DNA of 64,000 nucleotides, taken from the NCBI GenBank assembly GCA_963827545.1, contig CAWHBI010000006.1, positions 39,393 to 103,392 on the forward strand, in the 5' to 3' direction. Below, one piece after another: positions 9,012-17,762 of this stretch (positions are counted from its first letter, which is position 1; each line of letters opens with the position of its first letter). A model generated the notes under the pieces. It was not told where the DNA came from. It saw only the letters and a list, made by a program, of their open reading frames with translations, and searched no databases. Origin of the DNA: AWTP1-13 sp963827545. Lineage in GTDB: Bacteria; Pseudomonadota; Alphaproteobacteria; Rhizobiales; Hyphomicrobiaceae. A program made the translations under genes and the position numbers.

Positions 9012-10139
9012 TCAGAACACCACCACGCTTCTAATGCTCTTGCCCTCGTGCATGAGATCGAACCCCTTGTTGATGTCGGCGAGCGGCATCGTGTGGGTGA
9101 TCATCGGATCGATCTCGATCTTCTTCTCCATGTACCAGTCGACGATCTTTGGGACATCCGTGCGCCCGCGCGCGCCGCCGAACGCGGTGCCCTTCCACAC
9201 CCGCCCCGTCACGAGCTGGAACGGCCGCGTGGCGATCTCCGCACCGGCGGGCGCGACACCGATGATCACGCTCACGCCCCAGCCGCGGTGGCAGGCCTCC
9301 AGTGCCTGCCGCATCACAGTCACGTTGCCCGTGCAGTCGAAAGTATAGTCGGCGCCGCCGATCTGGTCGGCGCCCTTCTTGGTCATGTTGACGAGATGAG
9401 CCACGAGATCGCCGCCAACGTCCTTGGGGTTGACGAAGTGCGTCATGCCGAAGCGCTCGCCCCATTCTTTCCTGGCCGGATTGATGTCGACCCCGATGAT
9501 CATGTCGGCGGCGGCGAGCTTGAGCCCCTGGATCACGTTGAGCCCGATGCCGCCCAGACCGAAGACGATGGCCTTCGCCCCGGGCTCCACCCTGGCGGTA
9601 TTGAGCACGGCGCCGATGCCCGTCGTCACCCCGCAGCCGATGTAGCAGACCTTGTCGAACGGCGCGTCCTCCCGGACCTTCGCCACGGCGATCTCCGGCA
9701 GCACCGTGAAGTTGGAGAACGTGGACGTGCCCATGTAGTGATGCAGTTTTTTGCCATCGAGTGAGAAGCGCGAGGTGCCGTCGGGCATCACGCCCTGGCC
9801 CTGCGTGGCGCGGATTGCTGTGCACAGGTTGGTCTTGCGCGAGAGGCAGGAGGGGCACTGGCGGCACTCGGGCGTGTAGAGCGGGATCACATGATCGCCC
9901 TTCTTCACGCTGGTCACGCCGGGGCCGACATCGACGACGATGCCCGCGCCCTCGTGCCCCAGGATCGCCGGGAACAGCCCCTCCGGATCGGCGCCCGAGA
10001 GCGTGAACTCATCGGTGTGGCAGATGCCCGTCGCCTTGATCTCGACCAACACCTCGCCGGCTTTCGGCCCCTCGAGATCGACCTCCATGATCTGCAGCGG
10101 CTTGCCTTTCTCGAGCGCGACGGCGGCGCGGCTTTTCAT
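9012..10139 (-). CDS. adhC: S-(hydroxymethyl)glutathione dehydrogenase (class III alcohol dehydrogenase)
   Basis: 375-residue zinc enzyme that oxidises S-hydroxymethylglutathione (formaldehyde plus glutathione) with NAD to S-formylglutathione; it can also reduce S-nitrosoglutathione. Catalytic zinc ligands are visible at GICHTDEF (Cys40) and GHEGAG (His62). The structural zinc Cys cluster ECRQCPSCLSRKTNLC spans residues 91-106. The nucleotide fold is FGLGGIGLNVIQG. Class III hallmark GVMPDGTSRF is present. No S-formylglutathione hydrolase gene is adjacent. A formaldehyde-detoxification role fits oxidative metabolism of methylated compounds. Confidence 0.93.
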   Translation of the reverse strand: MKSRAAVALEKGKPLQIMEVDLEGPKAGEVLVEIKATGICHTDEFTLSGADPEGLFPAILGHEGAGIVVDVGPGVTSVKKGDHVIPLYTPECRQCPSCLSRKTNLCTAIRATQGQGVMPDGTSRFSLDGKKLHHYMGTSTFSNFTVLPEIAVAKVREDAPFDKVCYIGCGVTTGIGAVLNTARVEPGAKAIVFGLGGIGLNVIQGLKLAAADMIIGVDINPARKEWGERFGMTHFVNPKDVGGDLVAHLVNMTKKGADQIGGADYTFDCTGNVTVMRQALEACHRGWGVSVIIGVAPAGAEIATRPFQLVTGRVWKGTAFGGARGRTDVPKIVDWYMEKKIEIDPMITHTMPLADINKGFDLMHEGKSIRSVVVF

Positions 10140-10160
10140 TTTTAACGCACCTCTCTTGGG

Positions 10161-10187
10161 GGTGTCAGACCCTCCGGGTCTGACACC
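10161..10187. repeat. GGTGTCAGACCC hairpin, first copy
   Basis: A perfect 12-base inverted repeat (GGTGTCAGACCC / GGGTCTGACACC) with a 3-base loop (TCC), upstream of adhC. An identical stem with loop GCA lies 50 bases further on. Tandem presence suggests a mobile REP-like unit. Confidence 0.85.
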
Positions 10188-10237
10188 ATTGTGCCATGTC
10201 AGGAGCCAAGCAACGCCGGTACCATGCGCGGAGTCAA

Positions 10238-10264
10238 GGTGTCAGACCCGCAGGGTCTGACACC
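10238..10264. repeat. GGTGTCAGACCC hairpin, second copy
   Basis: The same perfect 12-base stem with loop GCA, ending directly at the stop codon of the GNAT gene (stop at 10265-10267). It could serve as that gene's transcript end. The loop bases differ from the first copy while the stems are identical. Confidence 0.85.
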
Positions 10265-10708
10265 TCACCGCCGGTACTGCACGAACGGGGATTTGGTCGC
10301 CAGCTGGTCGTAGAGGGTGCGCGCCTTGTAGTTGAACTCCTGCGTCACCCAGTAGGTGCGGCTGCACTGGCGCGCATCCGCCTCGCGGTAGACCGCCTCG
10401 ATCAGGGCCCGTCCCGTGCCCTTCTGGCGCCGGGCGGGATCGACGAACAGGTCCTCCAGATAGCAGTACCAGGTCGGCGACCAGGTCGAGCGGTGGATCA
10501 GCAAGTGCGCCAGCCCCAGCGGCACGTCGGTCTCGTCGACCGCGACCAGCGCGATATGAAATCCCTCGCCGCCCGCCATCAGGCGCTGCCACGTGGTCTC
10601 GATCACATCCTCGGCAACGGTCGCCTTGTAGAATTCGATATAGCCCTTGAACAGGGCGAGCCACGCCCGCTTGTCCTTCTCCTCCAGCCGGCGCACACGC
10701 ACACTCAT
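10265..10708 (-). CDS. GNAT family N-acetyltransferase
   Basis: 147 residues with a GCN5-type acetyltransferase fold. The acetyl-CoA P-loop RRQKGTGRALIEAV follows the beta-strand YLEDLFVDPA. The C-terminal QEFNYKARTLYDQLATKSPF with its Asn-x-x-Ala-x-x-x-Tyr is the usual last motif. The start is placed at ATG 10708 because GGGGAGG lies about 11 bases upstream; a longer in-frame GTG at 10735 would overlap that site. It lies 76 bases downstream of mgtE on the same strand, so it may be cotranscribed. The acetyl acceptor is unknown. Confidence 0.82.
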   Translation of the reverse strand: MSVRVRRLEEKDKRAWLALFKGYIEFYKATVAEDVIETTWQRLMAGGEGFHIALVAVDETDVPLGLAHLLIHRSTWSPTWYCYLEDLFVDPARRQKGTGRALIEAVYREADARQCSRTYWVTQEFNYKARTLYDQLATKSPFVQYRR

Positions 10709-10784
10709 CGATTTCGCTTGCCTCCCCTCGACCATCCCATGCGCCGTGAACCTAGAGGAAAGGCCCGCACGCGCAAACCGCCCG

Positions 10785-12209
10785 TCACAGCAGCCACACC
10801 GATGCCAGACCGAGAAATGCGAAGAACCCCACCACGTCCGTCACGGTCGTCACGAACACGGTCGATGAAACCGCAGGGTCGAAGCCCAGGCGCTTGAGGC
10901 CGAGCGGGATGAAAATCCCGGCCAGCGCGGCCGCCAGCAGGTTGATCACCATGGCCGCGCCGATCACTGCGCCCAGTCTGTTGGAGCCGAACCAGAAGAA
11001 CACGATGAGCCCCATGATCAGGGCAAACGCGACACCGTTGATGAGGCCGGTCGCCGTCTCGCGCAGCACGACACGCGCCGTGTTCATGGCACCGAGCTCG
11101 CCCGTCGCCAGCGCGCGCACCGCCACCGTCATGGTTTGCGTGCCCGCGTTGCCGCCCATCGACGCCACGATCGGCATGAGCACGGCCAGCGCCACCATGT
11201 GCTCGATGGTCGCGTCGAACTGCTTGATGACCATGGACGCGAGAATCGCCGTCAGCAGGTTCACGAACAGCCACCAGAAGCGTGCCGGCACGATCTGGCG
11301 CACGCTGTCGGTTATGCGTTCATCACCCACGCCCGCCAGACGCCGCAGGTCCTCGTCCGCCTCCTCCTCGATCACCTCCACCACGTCATCGACGGTGACG
11401 ACACCCACCAGGCGCTTGTCGGCGTCGACCACCGGTGCCGATTTCAGGTCGTAGCGCTCGAACTGGCGGGCCACTGCCTCTTGGTCGGCCGTGGCGAGCA
11501 CCACCTGCCGGTCCGCATCCATGATCTTCTCCACCGGCACCTCGCGCTTGGTGCGCAGCAGCCTGCTGAGGTCGACGCCCCCCACCACGTGGTAGGTGGG
11601 GTCGACGACATAGATGTCGGAAAACGTCTCGGGCAGGTCGTCGGCCTCGCGCATGTGGTCGATCACCCGCCCCACCGTCCAGAACGGCGGCACCGCCACG
11701 AAATCCGTCTGCATGAGGCGGCCGGCGGTCTCTTCGGGATATTCCAGATTGCGCTCGACGGCGACGCGGTCGCCAGCCGGCACCTGAGCAAGGATCTCCT
11801 GCTGGTCGGCCGCTTCGAGATTCTGGATCAGATAAGCTGCGTCATCGGTTTCCAGCGCAGCAACGGCCTTGGCCAGCAGCTCCTTGGGAAGCTCGCGCGA
11901 GAGCTGGTCGCGCACCGTCTCGTCGAGCTCCGAGAGAACCTCGAAGGGAAAGGCATCGCCAAGACCCCGGATCAGACTGATCCGCGCCTCGGGCTCCAGC
12001 AGCTCGACGAGGTCGGCCAGGTCGGGCGCCGCCAGGCCCTGGGTGAGCTCTCGCAGGCGCGACACGTCGCTGCTGGACAACGCCGCGCCGACTGGACGCA
12101 CCAACTCGGCCGCCGCCTGCGCGGCAGCTCCCGTGGCCTGCCGGTTTGCAGTCTCGTCCTGCATGCGATTGGTCCGCCCGGGGCACGCGCCGCTCGGTGC
12201 GCCACTCAT
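10785..12209 (-). CDS. mgtE: magnesium transporter MgtE
   Basis: 474-residue Mg2+ channel/transporter. Cytoplasmic N domain about residues 50-175 (LADLVELLEPEARISLIRGL, YPEETAGRLMQTDFVAVPP), paired CBS domains about 175-305 (FSDIYVVDPTYHVVGGVDL; KSAPVVDADKRLVGVVTVDD), and a C-terminal pore with five helices containing the hallmark ASMGGNAGTQTMTV. In the family the CBS/N domains gate the pore by binding Mg2+. A second in-frame ATG 45 bases inside is a possible start. No Mg2+ riboswitch was recognised in the 250-base upstream gap shared with the divergent deacetylase gene. Confidence 0.93.
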   Translation of the reverse strand: MSGAPSGACPGRTNRMQDETANRQATGAAAQAAAELVRPVGAALSSSDVSRLRELTQGLAAPDLADLVELLEPEARISLIRGLGDAFPFEVLSELDETVRDQLSRELPKELLAKAVAALETDDAAYLIQNLEAADQQEILAQVPAGDRVAVERNLEYPEETAGRLMQTDFVAVPPFWTVGRVIDHMREADDLPETFSDIYVVDPTYHVVGGVDLSRLLRTKREVPVEKIMDADRQVVLATADQEAVARQFERYDLKSAPVVDADKRLVGVVTVDDVVEVIEEEADEDLRRLAGVGDERITDSVRQIVPARFWWLFVNLLTAILASMVIKQFDATIEHMVALAVLMPIVASMGGNAGTQTMTVAVRALATGELGAMNTARVVLRETATGLINGVAFALIMGLIVFFWFGSNRLGAVIGAAMVINLLAAALAGIFIPLGLKRLGFDPAVSSTVFVTTVTDVVGFFAFLGLASVWLL

Positions 12210-12459
12210 TGCGTATCCGCGAGCCGATTAGCATCGGCCGCGGGGTTCCGCCATCCCCTGATCGAAGCGCTCCGAGCCACCGCCGATCGGAACCGCCTCC
12301 CATGATGCCCAGCAGCCACATAGTGTTGCAGAGAGGGCCCTTGTCCCGGCTGATGGATTTTCTGTGCCGCGCAACGGCTTGCTCAACTCCAACGCGCATG
12401 CCAGAACGCGATAGGCGCGCCAGGGGTTCACGCCCAGCTCTTGAGGGATCACGGAAACA

Positions 12460-13437
12460 ATGCGCAGCGTCCATGCTTGCAGTGTCCTCCTATGCATGAC
12501 GCTCGGCTTGGTGCAGCCAGCCCTGGCTCAGGAGGCCTGCCTCTCCAATCCCAAAGCCCTGGGCGTGGCGCGGACGATCGAGATCGACACCGCACCGGGC
12601 CCACACTTCGGCTTCCAATACAAAGACCCCAAGCTCCTGGCTGAGGGCGAGGTTGTACTGACATTCGATGATGGCCCCTCACGCGCCTATACCCGCCCAA
12701 TCCTCGAGGCGCTGGCGGCGCATTGCACCAAGGCCATCTTCTTCATGGTGGGTCGCATGGCCGTCTCCGACCCGGAGGTGGTCAAGGAGGTGGCGCGCCA
12801 AGGGCACACGGTGGCAACCCACACTTGGTCGCACCCCAACCTGCAAAGCCTCACGCCGCTCAGGGCACGGGCCGAAATCGAGATGGGCTTCAGTGCCGTG
12901 CAGGAGGCGCTGGGCAGCCCAATCGCCCCCTTTTTCCGCTTCCCCTACCTCAGGGACACCGCTTCCACGCTGAGCTACCTGCAAGGCCGCCAGATGGCTG
13001 CTTTTTCCATCGACGTGGACAGCAAGGACTTCATGACAAGGGATCCGGCCGCGCTCCACGACCGGGTCATGAGCCAGCTCGCCTTCCATCGCAAAGGCAT
13101 TGTCCTGTTCCACGACATCCATGCCTCGACAGCCCGCGCTGTCCCGCGCTTGCTCGCCGACCTGAAGGCGCGAGGCTACCGGGTCGTCCACCTGCAACCC
13201 AAGGCGCAAGCCTCGACGTTGCCCGACTTTGACGCCGTGGCCAGGCAGGAGATCGAGCGCAAGCGCCTGGCCGCAACCGGCCAGCCGCTGGCCAAACGGT
13301 CGCTGACCTGGCCAAGCGCCACCAGCCCCGCCACGCCGGCGGCGGCAACCGCCGCCAAGGCCCCCGGGGCCGAGCCGGGCCCCACGCACCGTTCGCAAGC
13401 GAAAGAGGATTGGAAGGCCGATTTTTCGCCGCGGTGA
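12460..13437 (+). CDS. polysaccharide deacetylase family protein
   Basis: 325-residue secreted protein with signal peptide MRSVHACSVLLCMTLGLVQP-ALAQ. NodB-type carbohydrate esterase 4 domain: motif 1 TFDDGPS (residues 68-74, metal-binding Asp), motif 2 HTVATHTWSHPNL (zinc His121 and His125), motif 3 FFRFPYLRD, and the late motif VLFHDIHAST. The C-terminal 70 residues are Ala/Pro-rich and probably disordered. Members remove N- or O-acetyl groups from chitin oligomers, peptidoglycan or exopolysaccharide; an envelope substrate is inferred from the export signal. Confidence 0.88.
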   Translation: MRSVHACSVLLCMTLGLVQPALAQEACLSNPKALGVARTIEIDTAPGPHFGFQYKDPKLLAEGEVVLTFDDGPSRAYTRPILEALAAHCTKAIFFMVGRMAVSDPEVVKEVARQGHTVATHTWSHPNLQSLTPLRARAEIEMGFSAVQEALGSPIAPFFRFPYLRDTASTLSYLQGRQMAAFSIDVDSKDFMTRDPAALHDRVMSQLAFHRKGIVLFHDIHASTARAVPRLLADLKARGYRVVHLQPKAQASTLPDFDAVARQEIERKRLAATGQPLAKRSLTWPSATSPATPAAATAAKAPGAEPGPTHRSQAKEDWKADFSPR

Positions 13438-13601
13438 GTGCAGCGGCCTGCCTCCCACATCGCTTCCATGCGGTTGTCGCTTTCGCGCGAGCCTCGTCCC
13501 TAGGCGCTTGCGCTCCTCCTTGACCGATGGGCAAGCAAACCAATAGGGTGAATGAAAACCCGTTCGTCGGCAATTACCAGCAAGCTCCTAGGGAGGGCAC
13601 G

Positions 13602-14807
13602 ATGCGAAAATTACTCGATCTCGTTTGTGCGTCCGTGGCACTCGCCGCGGGACTGGCCATGTGCGGTGCCACCGCGCAAGAGGCGCCGAAGTCCATCAAA
13701 GTCGGCTATGCCATTTCGCTCTCCGGCCCACAGTCGGCAGGCTCGATGCTCACGACCGTGCCGAACTACCGCCTTTGGGTCGACGAGGTGAACAAGGCCG
13801 GCGGCCTGATGCTCAAGAAGTACAACAAGCGCATCCCGCTGGAGCTCACCGAGATCGACGACCGCTCCAACAACGAGGACATGGTGCGCCTGGTCGAGCG
13901 GCTGATGACGGTCGACAAGCTCGACATCGTGCTGTCGCCCTGGGGCACGGGTCCGAACCTGCAGGCGGCTCCCACATTCGCCAAGTACGGGTACCCGCAG
14001 ATCATGGGCACGGCGGGAAGCGATAAGCTCGAGGAACTCGTGGGCAAGTTCCCCACCATGTTCTGGTTCCTGAGCAAGCCCGGTGAGCAGATCAAGGCAC
14101 TGGTCGACGTCCTGGCCGATCAGAAATCCAAGGGCAAGATCAACGATACGGTGGCTGTGTTCGTGGTCCAGCACCCGTTCGGCGTCGAGTACTCAGCGTC
14201 GCTCAAGCCGGCCCTGTCGGGTGCAGGCTTCAAGGTCGTCTACGAGACGAGCTATGCGCTCGGCGTTGCCGACCTTTCGGCCCAGATCAATGCCGCCAAG
14301 GCTTCCAACCCTGACACCATGATCGGCATCTCCTACCCGCCCGACACCTTCATGCTGACCGACCAGTCGATCGCCAACGGCTTCAATCCGAAAATTCGGT
14401 TCCTGGGCGTTGGCACCGCGTTCCCGAGCTACAAGGCCAAGTTTGGCGACAAGGTCAACGGCATTTTCGGCTTGGGTGGTTGGGACCCCAATGCGGCCGG
14501 CATGAAGGACTACTTCGAGCGCCACAAGGCGGCGAACAAGAACCAGGAGCCTGACCGCTGGGCCAGCCCCCCCACCTATGCCGGGTTGCAGGCGCTACAG
14601 CAGGCCATCGAGCGGGTCGGCGAGATCGACAATGCCAAGATCCTGGCCGAGTTGAAGAGCGGTACGTTCAAGACCCTCGTCGGCGATATCAAGCTCGACG
14701 GCAACCGCAACCCTTCACTTTGGCACGTGGGTCAATGGCAGGGCGGCGAGTTTTACGGCATCGCCCCGGCCAACCGTCCCGGCGCGAAACAGCCGATCTT
14801 CAATTAA
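13602..14807 (+). CDS. branched-chain amino acid-type ABC substrate-binding protein (Liv system 1)
   Basis: 401-residue periplasmic binding protein, type 1 fold. Signal peptide MRKLLDLVCASVALAAGLAM with cleavage near ATAQ-EA. Family segments KVGYAISLSGPQSAGS, VNKAGGLMLKKYNKRIPLEL and IGISYPPDTFMLTDQ. The ATG at 13602 follows AGGGAGG; an earlier in-frame ATG lacks it. It closely resembles the binding protein at 52119-53336 (shared YPPDTFMLT, YKxKFGxKVNGI and GTFKTL). The two belong to one subfamily whose ligand may be an aromatic or amide compound and not a branched amino acid; this is inference. Confidence 0.88.
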   Translation: MRKLLDLVCASVALAAGLAMCGATAQEAPKSIKVGYAISLSGPQSAGSMLTTVPNYRLWVDEVNKAGGLMLKKYNKRIPLELTEIDDRSNNEDMVRLVERLMTVDKLDIVLSPWGTGPNLQAAPTFAKYGYPQIMGTAGSDKLEELVGKFPTMFWFLSKPGEQIKALVDVLADQKSKGKINDTVAVFVVQHPFGVEYSASLKPALSGAGFKVVYETSYALGVADLSAQINAAKASNPDTMIGISYPPDTFMLTDQSIANGFNPKIRFLGVGTAFPSYKAKFGDKVNGIFGLGGWDPNAAGMKDYFERHKAANKNQEPDRWASPPTYAGLQALQQAIERVGEIDNAKILAELKSGTFKTLVGDIKLDGNRNPSLWHVGQWQGGEFYGIAPANRPGAKQPIFN

Positions 14808-14831
14808 CCAGGAAGAGGCCAGAAACCGGCT

Positions 14832-14862
14832 GGGCCCGCGCGAAACGGCGCGGGCCCATTTT
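14832..14862 (+). terminator. rho-independent terminator after Liv-1 binding-protein gene
   Basis: A perfect 10-base stem GGGCCCGCGC / GCGCGGGCCC (14832-14841 and 14848-14857) with a 6-base loop, then ATTTTTT. It lies between the binding-protein and permease genes, so it probably lets the binding protein be made in excess. The equivalent gap in Liv system 3 holds the same kind of structure. Confidence 0.88.
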
Positions 14863-15017
14863 TTGCTAGCATAAGCGTGCAGGGGTGCCGATCCGCACAG
14901 GGGCTAGGCAGGGGTAGGGCAGAAATCGGCTGGGGCGGATGTGCACGCAGGGGTGCCCTCCCGGATGTATATTCTGAGCAGGTTTGCAGGCCCCGACCGA
15001 AGTGTGAAAGCGTACCC

Positions 15018-16976
15018 ATGCTCGACTTGCTGCTCGGTGGCCTGGTAATCGGGGGCATCCTGGCCCTCACCTCCGTCGGCCTCAATCTGCAGTATGGCGT
15101 CGCGCGGGTCTTGAACCTCGCTTACGGCGAGTTTCTGATGCTGGCCGCCTACGCCGCATTCTTCGGGTTCTCCCAGCTCGCATCTCCCCCTCCCCTCACG
15201 GCGCTCGCCGCCGCACCTGTGGCGTTCGGGCTGAGCTGGCTGCTGTTCACCTACGTGTTGCATCCGCTGCTTCGGCGCACCGCCGATCAGGGCAAGCGCG
15301 AGGTGGATTCCATCCTCTCCACCTTCGGCCTGCTGTTCCTGTTGCAGGGCATAGCGCTGGTCGCATGGACTGGAACCGATCGAGCCTACAGCTACCTCTC
15401 GGACTCGGTAGCCATCCTCGGCCCGGTGAAGCTCCAGGGCAACCGCCTCATGGTCTTGATCGGGGCGCTCGCCCTGGCGGGCGCCGTCTTTGCGTTCCTG
15501 CGCTATTCGACCGCCGGCCGCGCCATGCGCGCGATCGCCGTCGCCCCGGGCACGGCCCCTCTGGTCGGCATCGATGTGGAGCGATACAGCGCCATTGCCT
15601 TCGCCACCGGCGGCGCGCTTGCCGCCGTGGCAGGCATCCTGTTGTCTACTTTCGTTCCCATAAATCCCACCATCGGCGCCGCCTACACGATGAAAGCGCT
15701 GATCGTCGTCGTCATGGGTGGCATCGGCCACGTGCTCGGTGGTCTCGTCGCCGCATTCATTCTGGGACTGGCGGAGACAACGGCCGTCCTCTATCTCGAT
15801 CCCGGCCTTGTGACCATCATCAACTTCGCCATCTTTTCAATCGTGCTGCTGTGGCGTCCGCAGGGCCTGTTCGGCGGCAACCACGGAGCGGGCACCCACG
15901 GCGCATTTCGCCTTCGCCCGGAGGCGATTGCGCTCGCCGCCCTCTTGCTCCTGTTGCTCGTGCCCGCCTTCGCCAATGCCTACTGGCTGTCGGTGGGCGT
16001 CAACATTCTCACCTATGTGGCGCTGGCGACCGGCTGGGCCTTCTTCTCGGGCCCAACGCGCTACGTCTCGCTGGCGGCTTCGGCCTTCTTCGGCATCGGC
16101 GCCTACTCGGTTGCCGTGCTCGCGTCCGACTTCTCCTACCCCGTCGCCCTGCTGGCTGCCGTCGCCATCTCCATCGTGCTCTCGGCCTTCGTCGGGCTGG
16201 CCACCCTGCGCCTCTCCGGCATGTACTTTGTCATATTCACCTTCGGCCTCTCATCGCTGGTCAGCGCGACCGTGAACTGGTGGGAGTTCAACGTGGCCAA
16301 AACAGCGGGGTGGTACTTGTTCATGTCCATCACGCCCACTCACATCTATTACCAGCTGCTCGCGTTGTGCGTCGCCATTGTCGGGCTGTGGATCATGCGG
16401 GACCGCAGCCGCATGGGCTTCGCGCTCACGACACTAGGCGCCGACGAGACGGTCGCGCGCCAGGTCGGTATCAACACGGTGGCCCTCAAGATCGGCACCT
16501 TCGTCGTCAGCGCCGTGGTGATGACGCTCGCCGGCGCCATCCTCGCCCCGCGCCGCTCCTACATGGACGCCACCGTGGCCTTCAATCCGGAGACGTCGTT
16601 CCTGACCGTGATCATGGCGCTGCTCGGCGGCGCCAACTCGGTGTGGGGGCCGATGCTCGGCGTGGTACCGCTACTGCTGATCAAGGACTACCTGTCGATT
16701 GCCTTTCCCAGCTATTTCAGCGTCGTCCTTGGCCTTGTCCTGCTCGGCATCGTGTTTTTCATCCCGAACGGCCTGATCGGCCTGCTGCACTCGGGCAAGG
16801 CCGCCATCCGCGGGCACAAGCTGGCCGATCTGCTGGAGGCCTGGGCGCGGCGCCTGCGCGGCAGCCGACATGCCTCTCCGCCGTCCGCGACGCACCCACC
16901 TGCAAACGCCCTGGGCCGCCCACCACACGACCCCTCGACTGCACCGGGGCGCTTCGAGCGGGAGGCTCAATCATGA
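15018..16976 (+). CDS. fused LivH-LivM permease of Liv system 1
   Basis: 652-residue inner-membrane permease combining both usual subunits. LivH-like half about 1-285 (LGGLVIGGILALTSVGLNLQ; YGVARVLNLAYGEFLM; LWRPQGLFGG), a short linker, and LivM-like half about 300-610 (GWAFFSGPTRYVSLAASAFF; LRLSGMYFVIFTFGL; ADETVARQVGIN). A Pro/His/Arg-rich cytoplasmic tail of about 35 residues follows. The start is placed at ATG 15018, where the LivH homology begins. The upstream 141 in-frame bases look non-coding and no strong ribosome site is seen. Its stop overlaps the next start as ATGA. Confidence 0.88.
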   Translation: MLDLLLGGLVIGGILALTSVGLNLQYGVARVLNLAYGEFLMLAAYAAFFGFSQLASPPPLTALAAAPVAFGLSWLLFTYVLHPLLRRTADQGKREVDSILSTFGLLFLLQGIALVAWTGTDRAYSYLSDSVAILGPVKLQGNRLMVLIGALALAGAVFAFLRYSTAGRAMRAIAVAPGTAPLVGIDVERYSAIAFATGGALAAVAGILLSTFVPINPTIGAAYTMKALIVVVMGGIGHVLGGLVAAFILGLAETTAVLYLDPGLVTIINFAIFSIVLLWRPQGLFGGNHGAGTHGAFRLRPEAIALAALLLLLLVPAFANAYWLSVGVNILTYVALATGWAFFSGPTRYVSLAASAFFGIGAYSVAVLASDFSYPVALLAAVAISIVLSAFVGLATLRLSGMYFVIFTFGLSSLVSATVNWWEFNVAKTAGWYLFMSITPTHIYYQLLALCVAIVGLWIMRDRSRMGFALTTLGADETVARQVGINTVALKIGTFVVSAVVMTLAGAILAPRRSYMDATVAFNPETSFLTVIMALLGGANSVWGPMLGVVPLLLIKDYLSIAFPSYFSVVLGLVLLGIVFFIPNGLIGLLHSGKAAIRGHKLADLLEAWARRLRGSRHASPPSATHPPANALGRPPHDPSTAPGRFEREAQS

Positions 16977-17710
16977 GCGTCGCCGTATGGCCGCTGCTGG
17001 AGGTGGCGGGCCTCAGTCGCCATTTTGGCGGACTTGCCGCGGTGGACGCTGTGTCGTTTGCAGTCGAGCGCGGCGAGATCGTCGGCCTCGTAGGCCCGAA
17101 CGGCTCAGGCAAGACAACCCTCCTCAACGTTGTCTCGGGCAGGCTCTCGCCCATGGGCGGCGAGGTCCGCTTCGACGGCAAGTCCATCACCGGCCACACG
17201 CCGGAAGCCGTCTGCCGCGCAGGCATCGCCGGCACCTTTCAGCTCGCCCGCATCCCCGATGCGCTCGACGCGCGCGACAACGTCGCCGTCGCCGCCATGT
17301 ACGGCCGTCGCCGCCTCGATGTCGCCTCCGCCCGCGCCGAGGCCGACCGCCTGCTCGCACGCGTGGGCTTCACCGGCAGCCTCGCCGCCCATGGCGACTC
17401 GCTCACCTACTTCGACCACAAGCGCATAGAGCTCGCGCGGGCCCTTGCCTGCGCGCCCGAGCTGTTGCTGCTCGACGAGTGGCTGGCTGGTCTCAACCCG
17501 ACGGAGCTGGAAGACGGCATCGCGCTGGTACGCTCGCTTCGCGACGGGGGCCTGACGATCGTCATGGTCGAGCACGTCATGCACGCGATCCGCTCGCTGT
17601 GCGGGCACATCGTGGTGCTGAATGCCGGGCGCGTGATCGCCGTCGGCACCCCCGAGGAGGCGCTCGCCGACCACAACGTGGTGCGGGTCTATCTCGGCGA
17701 AAGCCTTTGA
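16973..17710 (+). CDS. ABC transporter ATP-binding protein, LivG type (Liv system 1)
   Basis: 245-residue ATPase energising the fused permease. Walker A GLVGPNGSGKTTLLN (near residue 45), Walker B LLLLDEWLAGLNPTEL in which the usual Pro after DE is Trp, and switch His in MVEHVMHAI. The signature region is the LivG-type YFDHKRIELARAL in place of LSGGQ. The ATG overlaps the upstream stop by four bases (ATGA) after GGGAGG. No LivF gene follows: the next gene is convergent. Either this ATPase works as a homodimer or LivF is borrowed from another system. Confidence 0.9.
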   Translation: MSVAVWPLLEVAGLSRHFGGLAAVDAVSFAVERGEIVGLVGPNGSGKTTLLNVVSGRLSPMGGEVRFDGKSITGHTPEAVCRAGIAGTFQLARIPDALDARDNVAVAAMYGRRRLDVASARAEADRLLARVGFTGSLAAHGDSLTYFDHKRIELARALACAPELLLLDEWLAGLNPTELEDGIALVRSLRDGGLTIVMVEHVMHAIRSLCGHIVVLNAGRVIAVGTPEEALADHNVVRVYLGESL

Positions 17711-17731
17711 GGGTCGAGGATGCGGCTACCC

Positions 17732-17750
17732 GGCCGGCTTCGCGCCGGCC
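17732..17750. terminator. hairpin between convergent Liv operons
   Basis: GGCCGGC / GCCGGCC, 7-base stem with loop TTCGC, in the 52-base gap between two converging operons. T-runs are only TT, so it is a weak candidate for a shared terminator. Confidence 0.45.
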
Positions 17751-17762
17751 TTGCTGACCGAC

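Noticed and set aside
6530..9034. An 834-codon reading frame on the plus strand
   Set aside because: Shadow of the penicillin-acylase-family gene, whose Ser260 site and family motifs are intact; the plus-strand frame has no recognisable domain.
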